Source: Litorivita pollutaquae
Lineage (GTDB): Bacteria; Pseudomonadota; Alphaproteobacteria; Rhodobacterales; Rhodobacteraceae
DNA length: 64,000 nt
Assembly: GCF_003205515.1 (NCBI RefSeq)
Contig: NZ_KZ826487.1
Coordinates: 62,001 to 126,000, forward strand
Direction: 5' to 3'
The position numbers and the translations under genes were made by a program. Positions 53,712 to 61,425 of this stretch are shown here, piece after piece (the stretch's first letter is position 1; each line of letters opens with the position of its first letter). The notes beneath the pieces are model-generated. The model ran no database searches. It was given only the letters and a program-made list of their open reading frames with translations, and was not told where the DNA came from.

Positions 53712-55127
53712 TTATTCGCGGAAGGCCTTGGTGAAGTAATCCGTGAACGGTTTGACCAGATAGGCGATCGGGGTGCGATCCGCCGTGCGGATAAAGGCTT
53801 CCACGGGCATGCCGGGGATCAAGGGCGACCCGGCTGGCAACTTGGCCTGCTCACCTTCTGAAATCACGATTTCCGCACGGTAATAGGATTGGCGCGTGGC
53901 GTCATCTTGGAAGGCATCGGCGGAAATGTGCACCACCCGCCCCATGAGTTCCGGCGTGGTGCGTTGATCAAGCGCCGATATCCGCAATGTCACGTCCTGA
54001 CCGACGAAAATCTGGTCGATATGAATGGGCTCGATCTGGGCCTGCACCACCAACGGACGGTCCTGCGGCACGATATACATCAGCGGATCGGCGGCGCGGA
54101 TCACCGAGCGTTCGGCAAAAACAGTGAGCCCGTAAACCACGCCGGACACCGGCGATGTGATGTCCAGTCGCGACAGCTGTTCCATCAAGGCCCGGCGTTG
54201 CTCCGCCAATTCCAATTCGCGATATTGCAGATCGCGCAGGCGGGTGATCGCCTCTTCGCGGCGCTGGCTGCCGAGCTTGAGGATCTCCAAATCAATCTCG
54301 GTCACGCGGCCCTCTGCTTGCGCTTTTTGGGCTGCGAGATCGCCGACAGAACCCAAAAGCCGCGCTTCTTCACGTTGCAATCCCAGCACCCGCGCCGATT
54401 GCGCAAGCCCGCGATCCAATAAGGATTTTTGGCTGGCAAGCTCTTCGCCGATCAACGCCAATTGCCGCTGTAGCGCATCGCTTTGCGCGGTGAGCCCGTC
54501 GATCTGGTTACCGATCTGGCTGCGCCGCTTTTGCAGTTGTTCTCGCGCTTGCTCTTCCGTCTTCGACCGTGCCTCCAACAGGCGCATTTGCCCGGAAACA
54601 AGGCCGGCAACGTTGCTGTTGGCTTGGCCTGCGCGGATCAAAAGCGGATCAAAAACGGCGGATTTGGTGCCGTCACGCTCGGCCTCAAGCCGGCCGCGCC
54701 GCGCCATCAATTCGTAAAGCTGCCCTTCGGTGATCGCCAATTGCGACCGCAATCGCGTGTCGTCAAGCCGCAGCAGAATCGTGCCGGCGCTGACGGTTTC
54801 GCCTTCCTTGACCAGAACCGCATCAACCACGCCGCCATCGGGGTGCTGGACGATCTGCCGGTTCTGATCGACCTCGATTCGCCCGCCTGCGATGATCGCG
54901 CCGGAAATCTGCGTGAAGGTCGCCCATGTGCCAAATCCCAACAGCAGCACGGCCAAGGTGATGATCCCCGCCATCAAAGGCACCCGCGCCGACCAGTTCG
55001 GCACATCATCTGCCGCCTTTGCTCCGCCATTGCCAAGCAACAGGGGCGCGGCGGATTGCGCCGCAGGCTTTGTCGCTGCGCTGCGCGGCTTGGGGGCAGG
55101 GCGCTGGCCCGGTTTCGCAGCGGTCAT
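53712..55127 (-). CDS. type I secretion membrane-fusion protein (HlyD/PrtE family)
   Basis: The 471-residue adaptor of a type I secretion system. A cytosolic Ala/Pro-rich N-terminus precedes a membrane helix (IITLAVLLLGFGTWATF), a lipoyl-like strand pair, and a long coiled coil (about 150-330, rich in Q/E/L/R: REQLQKRRSQIGNQIDGL). The beta-barrel C-terminus has RISALDQRTTPELMG and IPGMPVEAFIRT. It bridges the ABC exporter and a TolC-type outer-membrane channel. It overlaps the ABC gene stop by 4 nt. Confidence 0.96.
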   Translation of the reverse strand: MTAAKPGQRPAPKPRSAATKPAAQSAAPLLLGNGGAKAADDVPNWSARVPLMAGIITLAVLLLGFGTWATFTQISGAIIAGGRIEVDQNRQIVQHPDGGVVDAVLVKEGETVSAGTILLRLDDTRLRSQLAITEGQLYELMARRGRLEAERDGTKSAVFDPLLIRAGQANSNVAGLVSGQMRLLEARSKTEEQAREQLQKRRSQIGNQIDGLTAQSDALQRQLALIGEELASQKSLLDRGLAQSARVLGLQREEARLLGSVGDLAAQKAQAEGRVTEIDLEILKLGSQRREEAITRLRDLQYRELELAEQRRALMEQLSRLDITSPVSGVVYGLTVFAERSVIRAADPLMYIVPQDRPLVVQAQIEPIHIDQIFVGQDVTLRISALDQRTTPELMGRVVHISADAFQDDATRQSYYRAEIVISEGEQAKLPAGSPLIPGMPVEAFIRTADRTPIAYLVKPFTDYFTKAFRE

Positions 55128-56860
55128 CGCACGCCTCCGGGGGTGGTATTGGAACGAATTTGTTTGTGGTTTTGCACCACCTCGCGGAGCACATCCTCTT
55201 TGGGGCCATAGGCCACCCGCGCACCGTTCTCCAACATGAGCAGCATATCGCATTCCTGAATGGCGGATGGCCGGTGCGCCATGATCAAGACCGAGCGGCC
55301 TTCGGATTTCATCTGCCGGATGGCGCGGTTCAAGGCTTGGCTGCCCTCATTGTCGAGGTTCGAGTTCGGCTCGTCGAGCACCAGGATCACCGGATCGCCA
55401 TACATCGCCCGCGCAAGGCCAAGCCGTTGGATTTGTCCTCCCGACAGGCGCCCTGACGTGGCGCTCATCTGCGTGTCATACCCATGTGGCAGCTTCAAAA
55501 TCATCGCATGCGCATCGGCTTTCTTTGCCGCTTCGACGACCTTTGCGGGATCTGGGTTCATCGACAGTTTTCCAATGTTTTCGGCAATGGTGCCGTCGAA
55601 CAATTGCACCCGCTGTGGCAAGTATCCGATGTATTGGCCCAACATGGAGGGGCCGTAGTTGTCCAAGGACGCGCCATCGAGGCGGATTTTCCCCGCTGCC
55701 GGACGCCAGACGCCGGTCAAGGCCCGCGCCAGGGACGATTTCCCCGCCCCCGACGGGCCGATCACCCCGACGGCTTGCCCCGGTTGCACCGTAAAGCTCA
55801 CCATGCGCAGCGCGGCTTGCGCCTCGCCGGGGGGGACGATGGTCGCTTGCTGCACTTCCAAAAGCGCCTGCGGCTGCGGCAATGGCGTGCGCGGTGCGCT
55901 GGGGGGCACTTCGCCCAAAAGCTCCGAAAGGTTCTCCCAACCTTTCACGGCGCGTTGCACCACCGCCCATTGCCCGATGGCCAATTCGATAGGCGCCAAG
56001 GCCCGCCCCATCAGGATCGAACCGGCGATCATCGCGCCGGGGCTCAATTCGTTCTGCAGCACCAGATAGGCCCCGAGACCCAGCATCGCCGATTGCAAAA
56101 ACAGCCGGAAGGATTTGGTCGTAGAGGAGAACAGCCCGCCCAGATCGGCGGCATGGACCTGTTCCTTCAACGAGTTTGCGCGCAGCACTTGCCAGCGGTC
56201 GAATGCAGCATCGCGCATCCCCATGGCTTGCACCATTTCGGCCTCGTTGCGCATCTGCTCCGATACGGCTTCGGAATGCACATTCGCCATGGCGGCGCGG
56301 CCTTGCGGTTGCCGTGTGGTGATTTGGTTGGCCACGGTGAGGGCGATCAACACCAGCCCCCCCGCTAATGCCAATAACCCGAGCCAAGGGTGGAAAATCG
56401 CAATGGCGATTAAAAAGAACGGCGTCCAAGGAATATCGAAAAGCGCCATCAAGGCTGGCGAGGTCATTAGCCGTTGCACCGATTCCAGATCACGCAATCC
56501 CGTGGTGCTGGTGTCATCAGGGCGCAGGGCAGATTTGGCCAGAACCGCTTCGAACACCCGCCGGTCGAGCCGCGATTGAAATTGTGCGCCGACCCGCCCC
56601 ATGATGCGCCCGCGGACAAAATCCAAAACCCCCATCACCGTGTAGAGGAACAGCACCAGAACCGAGAGCGCCACCAAGGTCGCCACCGAACGGCTCCCAA
56701 GCACGCGGTCGTAAACTTGCAACATATAAAGCGGGCCGGTCAGCATCAGTACATTGGCGAAAAAGCTGAAAATTCCGACGGCCCAATAGAGTTTGCGACT
56801 CTCGCGGCGGGTTTTGCGTAACTCGTGCCGCCCGGCTTCCAGCTGTTTTTTGGTGACCAT
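55124..56860 (-). CDS. type I secretion ABC transporter permease/ATPase (PrtD family)
   Basis: The 578-residue inner-membrane half-transporter of a type I secretion system. About six membrane helices fill 25-310, then an ATPase with Walker A GPSGAGKSSLARAL, Q-loop YLPQRVQLFDGT, signature LSGGQ, Walker B VILVLDEPNSNLD and H-loop MAHRP. PrtD-type exporters move RTX proteins with a C-terminal signal. Neither an RTX substrate nor a TolC-type gene lies in the window. It is divergent from mlaA over a 200-nt gap. Confidence 0.96.
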   Translation of the reverse strand: MVTKKQLEAGRHELRKTRRESRKLYWAVGIFSFFANVLMLTGPLYMLQVYDRVLGSRSVATLVALSVLVLFLYTVMGVLDFVRGRIMGRVGAQFQSRLDRRVFEAVLAKSALRPDDTSTTGLRDLESVQRLMTSPALMALFDIPWTPFFLIAIAIFHPWLGLLALAGGLVLIALTVANQITTRQPQGRAAMANVHSEAVSEQMRNEAEMVQAMGMRDAAFDRWQVLRANSLKEQVHAADLGGLFSSTTKSFRLFLQSAMLGLGAYLVLQNELSPGAMIAGSILMGRALAPIELAIGQWAVVQRAVKGWENLSELLGEVPPSAPRTPLPQPQALLEVQQATIVPPGEAQAALRMVSFTVQPGQAVGVIGPSGAGKSSLARALTGVWRPAAGKIRLDGASLDNYGPSMLGQYIGYLPQRVQLFDGTIAENIGKLSMNPDPAKVVEAAKKADAHAMILKLPHGYDTQMSATSGRLSGGQIQRLGLARAMYGDPVILVLDEPNSNLDNEGSQALNRAIRQMKSEGRSVLIMAHRPSAIQECDMLLMLENGARVAYGPKEDVLREVVQNHKQIRSNTTPGGVR

Positions 56861-56921
56861 GAGCGTCTTTTCGCCTTGTTAGGACCGTGATCTGACAACT
56901 CGATTTTGATCGTTTGTCCGG

Positions 56922-56959
56922 CAGTTTAAAACAGAAACTGTCTTATAGGTGGTTTCTGT
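56922..56959. promoter_or_regulatory. nested inverted repeats in T1SS/mlaA divergent promoter
   Basis: ACAGAAAC (56931-56938) pairs with GTTTCTGT (56952-56959), 8 bp with a 13-nt spacer. The overlapping CAGTTT (56922-56927) pairs with AAACTG (56935-56940). The spacer contains a TTATAG hexamer resembling a -10 element. A regulator site is inferred. Confidence 0.4.
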
Positions 56960-57060
56960 CGCCAATTGGCCACATTGTGGCGATGACGCGGGCGCAAAGG
57001 GTGGGCATTGGCTGCCGATCATCTAGATAGGAACATAAGCTCAATAGCGCGGAAACTCCA

Positions 57061-57888
57061 TTGCCTTATTCTTCTCTGCGGATGCTGTTGCGTCCTGTCC
57101 GCACTGCCTCGTTTTTCGCCGGCCTGATCGCACTGGCTGCCTGCTCAACGCCGGATCCGGCGCGGATGTCCGATGGTGTGTGGGATCCTGACGAGGCGGC
57201 GAACCGCCGGGTGCATGCGTTTAACAAAAAACTGGACCGCGCCGTTCTGGCCCCGGCCGGGAAGGGCTACGTGACCATTGTGCCTGCGCCTGTGGTCCAC
57301 GGTGTCTCGAATTTTTCCGACAACCTGTCGTTGCCCGGCACGGTGGTGAACAATCTGCTGCAACTTGATTTGGGCGGTGCGTTGACGAATACCGCGCGGT
57401 TTGCCTTTAACACGGTGGTTGGCGTTGGCGGGGTGTTTGATCCGGCGGGGTTGATCGGCCTGCATGAAAAAGACACCGATTTCGGCCAGACGCTGGCGGT
57501 TTGGGGCGCCCCCGAAGGCAGCTATCTTGAATTGCCGGTGCTTGGCCCTTCGACCCAGCGCGCCGCGACCGGCAAGGTGGTCGATCTGGTCACCAATCCG
57601 CTGTCTTATGCCTTACCTGATCCCGAGAAATATTACGGCACCGGCGCCTCGGTCCTGTCTAAGTTGGGCGATCGCGGTAATTATGGCGATGCTTTGGATG
57701 ATCTGTATTACAATAGCGCCGATAGCTATGCCGCCGCGCGCTCGGTTTACATGCAAAACCGTCGCTTTAACGTCGGGGCGGCAGACGGGGGATATGATGA
57801 TCCCTATGCCGATCCCTATGGAAGTTCGGACAATGACCCCTATATTGCGGATCAACTTGATCCCTATGAGGCCCTAAGCAATGAGTAA
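57061..57888 (+). CDS. mlaA: MlaA family lipoprotein (VacJ)
   Basis: A 275-residue outer-membrane lipoprotein that removes phospholipids from the outer leaflet for return to the inner membrane. The lipoprotein signal ends LIALAAC. NRRVHAFNKKLDRAVLAPAGKGY is the family start, FSDNLSLPGTVVNNLLQLDL and GVGGVFDPAGLIGLHEK the core, and FGQTLAVWGAPEGSYLELPVLGPS the final signature. The start is TTG 57061 with GGAAA upstream; ATG 57082 is possible. The C-terminus carries an unusual Asp-Pro-Tyr-rich tail. mlaC overlaps its end by 8 nt. Confidence 0.95.
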   Translation: MPYSSLRMLLRPVRTASFFAGLIALAACSTPDPARMSDGVWDPDEAANRRVHAFNKKLDRAVLAPAGKGYVTIVPAPVVHGVSNFSDNLSLPGTVVNNLLQLDLGGALTNTARFAFNTVVGVGGVFDPAGLIGLHEKDTDFGQTLAVWGAPEGSYLELPVLGPSTQRAATGKVVDLVTNPLSYALPDPEKYYGTGASVLSKLGDRGNYGDALDDLYYNSADSYAAARSVYMQNRRFNVGAADGGYDDPYADPYGSSDNDPYIADQLDPYEALSNE

Positions 57889-58489
57889 GTTTTCCCGCCG
57901 CATGTTTGCCCAAACCGCTTTTGCGGCGCTTGGCATGACGGCCTTTGCCGCGCCGCAAGCCGCGTGGGCTTTGAATGATGCACAGGCCAAAGCCTTGGTC
58001 GATAAAACTGTGGCCGAAATCAACCGTGTGATCTCTTCGGGGCAATCGCTTGGTCGTATGATTTCGGATTTCGAGCGGATTTTCACCCGCTACGCGGATG
58101 TCAATATCATCGCCCGTTCGACCCTCGGCCCGGATAGCCGCCGCGCAAGCGCGTCGCAGATGCGTGCGTTTACCACCGCATTTCGCGGCTATGTTGCGCG
58201 CAAATATGGCAAACGGTTCAACGAATTTGTCGGCGGTGTCATCACCGTGCAAGGCGTGCGCAAGGTAAAGAGCTATCACGAGGTGGTCACCATGGTGAAG
58301 CTCAAAGGCGAGGCGCCTTTCGATGTGAAATTCCTCGTGTCGGATAAATCCGGTAAGGATCTGTTCTTTGATATGATCATCGAGGGGATCAGTTTGCGCC
58401 TGACCGAACGAACCGAAATCGGTTCGATGCTGGACCGCCGCAGAGGCGATATCGACGGCCTGATCGAAGATCTGAAAAAGTCCGGTTGA
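57881..58489 (+). CDS. mlaC: MlaC/Ttg2D family phospholipid-binding protein
   Basis: A 202-residue periplasmic lipid shuttle between MlaA and the inner-membrane Mla complex. The N-terminus has a twin-arginine-like signal (SRRMFAQTAFAALG, ending AWA). The mature domain shows FERIFTRYADVNIIARSTLG, FVGGVITVQGVRKVKSYHEV and the DMIIEGISLRLTERTEIGSML-type end typical of the family. It is cotranscribed with mlaA. MlaDEF genes are not in the window. A terminator follows. Confidence 0.94.
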   Translation: MSKFSRRMFAQTAFAALGMTAFAAPQAAWALNDAQAKALVDKTVAEINRVISSGQSLGRMISDFERIFTRYADVNIIARSTLGPDSRRASASQMRAFTTAFRGYVARKYGKRFNEFVGGVITVQGVRKVKSYHEVVTMVKLKGEAPFDVKFLVSDKSGKDLFFDMIIEGISLRLTERTEIGSMLDRRRGDIDGLIEDLKKSG

Positions 58490-58522
58490 CCCGCAAACGC
58501 GAAAGATACCATTTTGTTCTGG

Positions 58523-58553
58523 ACGGCCCCGCCATATTGGCGCGGGCCGTTTT
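58523..58553 (+). terminator. rho-independent terminator after mlaC
   Basis: ACGGCCC / GGGCCGT with further imperfect inner pairing, followed by TTTC; located between convergent genes. Confidence 0.7.
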
Positions 58554-58605
58554 CGGTTCTGGTTTCGGTTCTGCGGCAGCGGGCGATGCCGGCTTTACGG
58601 TCGCT

Positions 58606-60801
58606 CTAGTTGATGCCCAAAATATCGCCCAACAGCCGCTCGATGGCATTGCGCGGCCGTTGCTTTTGCGCATTTGCGGGTGCGAGCTGGCGTTGCTCTG
58701 CGCGCGGGGCAGGGCGCAGCATCGGTAATGGGCGCACTTCGGTGCCCTCATGTACGCGGATCATCGTTTCGTGCCAGATTTCCGCAGGCAGGCCCGCGCC
58801 CGTCACACCGGTCAATGGTGTGTTGTCGTCATAGCCCATCCAGACGCCGGTGACATAATCGGCGGTGAAGCCAAGGAACCACGCATCACGTGCGGCCTGC
58901 GTGGTGCCGGTTTTGCCCGCCGCCTCGCGCCCCTCAAGACGGGCGCGCCGTCCGGTGCCGTTCTCGATCACGTTATGCATCATATAGGTCAACTCGCGCG
59001 CCGCATCTTCGCGGATTACCCGCTCGCCGATACCGGTGCCGTCATTGTTCATCAAGGCTTCGGTTTCGCCCTGAAGCCGCAGTTCGATCAATCCGTAGGG
59101 CGTGACCGACGACCCACCGTTGAGGATACCGGCATAGGCGCCGGCCATTTCGATCAATGTGCTTTCTGATGCGCCGAGCGCCAAAGCCGGCCCTGCGGCC
59201 AGATCACTTTCGATTCCGAAATCGGAGGCCACCTTGCGCACCATATCAAGCCCGACGCTTTGCGCCACTTTCACTGCCGGAATGTTGAGCGAATTGCGCA
59301 GCGCTTCGGTCAGCGTCACCGTGCCGTGGAACTTTTTGTCGTAGTTCTGCGGCGACCATGGCCCCGAACCGGGAATGTTGATCGTCAGCGGGGTATCATC
59401 GACCAGATCATCGTGGTGATAGCCAAGCTCCAAAGCCGTGGCATAGACAAAGGGTTTGAAGGCCGATCCGGTTTGGCGCAAAGCCTGCGTTGCACGGTTG
59501 AAGGCGCCGGACACTTTGGTTTTGCGCCCGCCAACCATGGCACGCACCGCGCCATCGGCGCTCATCACCACAATCGCGGTCTGGGCTTTTGATCCTTCGC
59601 GCACCTTGTTTTCGAAGACATATTTCATCGCGTCTTCGGCGGCTTGTTGCAGGCGCTGATCCATTGTTGTGTGAATAACCACATCTTCGGTGGTGTTGCG
59701 GGTCAAAAACTCCGGACCCGTGGACATCATCCAATCGGCGAAGTATCCGCCTGCCTTGGCCTCTGCCGCTTCGGAGAGCTCGGCCGGGTTGTCGCGCGCA
59801 TTCTGCGCCGCATTGTCGGACAGATACCCCTGTTCATGCATCAATCCGATGATCAATGCGCCGCGCTCTTGGCTGCGCTCGAGGTTGTTGGTCGGTGCAA
59901 ACCGGGTTGGGGCTTTGAGCAAACCGGCGAGCATGGCGGATTCTGCGGGGGTGACCTCGGCGGCGGATTTGCCGAAATAGCGTTGGCTGGCCGCTTCGAA
60001 CCCACGTGCCCCCGCGCCAAGGAAAGCGCGATTCATATAGATGGTGAGGATCTCGTCCTTGGAGTATTTCACCTCCATCGCCAAAGCATAGGTCGCCTCT
60101 TTGATCTTGCGCCAGAGCGATCCCTGGCGGCAATCATTTTCGTATTCGGTTTCGCTTTTCCAATCCTCGGGCACATAGGGCGTGCCCATGCACAAGAGCT
60201 TCGCGGTTTGCTGCGTGATGGTCGAACCGCCGTTGCCCGACAACGGCCCGCGCCCTGCGCTCAGGTTGATCCGCACCGCAGAGGCAATACCACGTGGCGA
60301 GACGCCGAAATGTTTGTAGAACCGCTTGTCCTCGGTCGCGATGATGGCGTTGCGCAGATGTGGAGAGACGGTTTGCGCGGTGACCACCCCGCCGAATTGG
60401 TCGCCGCGCCAGGCGAAGACATTGCCCTCGCGGTCAAGCAGTGTCACCGATCCGCGCGCGCGGCCATCAAGCAGGGCAGAGACTTCCGGTAGGGTCGAGG
60501 CAAAATAGCCGACGCCGAGCGCCAGAATAAGCGCTGTCACCGTGCCGACACGCCACCCGATCCCCCAAATAATACGCAGCACAAACCGTAGCAGTCCGAT
60601 AAATGCACCCACGATAGGTCCACGCTTGCGCGCTGGGCGCCGGGGGGAACGGGCCGGTTTTGCCTTGGCTCTCGTGATTTTACTTTTGGCCTTGGATGCC
60701 GCCTTGGCGGTTTTGCCCGACTTGGCCTTGGGTTTGGCTTTGGACTTGGAATAGCGTTTGTCCGCCACCAAGGGTGTGCGACGACGACCTGAATCACTCA
60801 T
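58606..60801 (-). CDS. class A penicillin-binding protein (PBP1A/1B-type transglycosylase-transpeptidase)
   Basis: A 731-residue bifunctional peptidoglycan synthase. The cytosolic N-terminus of about 60 residues is Lys/Ala/Arg-rich and one membrane helix lies at 65-102. The GT51 glycosyltransferase has catalytic E157 in ATEDKRFYKHFG and GGSTITQQTAKLL. The transpeptidase has S446-x-x-K449 (TGSAFKPF), SLN at 504-506 and KTG at 630-632. It polymerises and cross-links glycan strands. It is the first gene of a minus-strand unit, divergent from glnK. Confidence 0.96.
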   Translation of the reverse strand: MSDSGRRRTPLVADKRYSKSKAKPKAKSGKTAKAASKAKSKITRAKAKPARSPRRPARKRGPIVGAFIGLLRFVLRIIWGIGWRVGTVTALILALGVGYFASTLPEVSALLDGRARGSVTLLDREGNVFAWRGDQFGGVVTAQTVSPHLRNAIIATEDKRFYKHFGVSPRGIASAVRINLSAGRGPLSGNGGSTITQQTAKLLCMGTPYVPEDWKSETEYENDCRQGSLWRKIKEATYALAMEVKYSKDEILTIYMNRAFLGAGARGFEAASQRYFGKSAAEVTPAESAMLAGLLKAPTRFAPTNNLERSQERGALIIGLMHEQGYLSDNAAQNARDNPAELSEAAEAKAGGYFADWMMSTGPEFLTRNTTEDVVIHTTMDQRLQQAAEDAMKYVFENKVREGSKAQTAIVVMSADGAVRAMVGGRKTKVSGAFNRATQALRQTGSAFKPFVYATALELGYHHDDLVDDTPLTINIPGSGPWSPQNYDKKFHGTVTLTEALRNSLNIPAVKVAQSVGLDMVRKVASDFGIESDLAAGPALALGASESTLIEMAGAYAGILNGGSSVTPYGLIELRLQGETEALMNNDGTGIGERVIREDAARELTYMMHNVIENGTGRRARLEGREAAGKTGTTQAARDAWFLGFTADYVTGVWMGYDDNTPLTGVTGAGLPAEIWHETMIRVHEGTEVRPLPMLRPAPRAEQRQLAPANAQKQRPRNAIERLLGDILGIN

Positions 60802-60885
60802 GTATTGCCCTGCTCGGCTTCATTGTTTGCCACACAATACAGCGAAACACGCCGGATGTTGAGCCAAAGCCCATGCGGTTTGCGT

Positions 60886-60891
60886 TATAAT
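60886..60891 (+). promoter_or_regulatory. possible -10 element for glnK-amt
   Basis: An exact TATAAT, 170 nt before the glnK start. No -35 hexamer with 16-18 nt spacing is evident (TTGAGC lies 21 nt upstream), so an activator-dependent promoter is possible. Confidence 0.3.
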
Positions 60892-60982
60892 TTTGCGCAA
60901 TAATTAGGCATGGTTTCGAAATCGCACAACAATTAATCAGATGAGGTGGGTTTTGCGCCGATTTGACCCCGCTCTGACTTCC

Positions 60983-61006
60983 CCCGTTCTCGGATACGGG
61001 TTTTTT
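60983..61006 (+). terminator. terminator-like hairpin in glnK leader
   Basis: CCCGT / ACGGG (5 bp, 8-nt loop) followed by six T, enclosed by an outer 7-bp pair CCCGCTC (60968-60974) / GAGCGGG (61009-61015). It lies 55 nt before the glnK start and could attenuate transcription. Confidence 0.45.
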
Positions 61007-61060
61007 CTGAGCGGGCAAAATCGCGGTGCATGCTGCGCAAAGTAACTGAAGGGGACCAAG

Positions 61061-61399
61061 GTGAAACTGATTATTGCAACAATCAAACCGTTCAAGCTTG
61101 AGGAGGTCCGCGAGGCGCTGACCGAAATCGGCGTGCGCGGAATGATGGTAACCGAGATCAAGGGCTTCGGCTCGCAATCTGGCCACACTGAAATTTATCG
61201 CGGTGCAGAATATGCCGTGAACTTCGTGCCGAAAGTGAAGCTCGAAATCGTCGTGAGCGCCGCAATGGTCGATCAGGTCGTAGACACCATCACCACCACC
61301 GCCAAGACCGGTAAAATCGGCGACGGTAAGATTTTTGTTCTGGACGTCGGCCAAGCCGTGCGTGTGCGCACCGGCGAGACGAACGGGGACGCGCTTTAA
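61061..61399 (+). CDS. glnK: P-II family nitrogen regulatory protein GlnK
   Basis: A 112-residue trimeric signalling protein sensing 2-oxoglutarate, ATP/ADP and glutamine (through uridylylation). The start [20 protein letters not shown], the T-loop with Tyr51 in [10 protein letters not shown] and the [20 protein letters not shown] end are canonical. In the GlnK role it blocks the adjacent ammonium channel when nitrogen is ample. amt follows after 26 nt, the standard glnK-amtB operon. AAGGGGACCAAG precedes a GTG at 61060, but ATG-AAA at 61061 gives the normal start. Confidence 0.96.
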   Translation: MKLIIATIKPFKLEEVREALTEIGVRGMMVTEIKGFGSQSGHTEIYRGAEYAVNFVPKVKLEIVVSAAMVDQVVDTITTTAKTGKIGDGKIFVLDVGQAVRVRTGETNGDAL

Positions 61400-61425
61400 T
61401 CGGCGCCGAGGGAAAGGAAAGACTT

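Larger units (their letters stand above)
60802..61060. other. 259-nt divergent promoter region PBP/glnK
   Basis: It holds a perfect TATAAT hexamer at 60886-60891, AT-rich stretches, and a terminator-like hairpin with outer pairing at 60967-61015 ahead of glnK. No sigma-54 GG-N10-GC element was found where expected. Confidence 0.5.

Noticed and set aside
60802-61060. Sigma-54 promoter or NtrC sites before glnK
   Set aside because: No GG-N10-GC element and no paired TGCAC/GTGCA sites could be found by eye.
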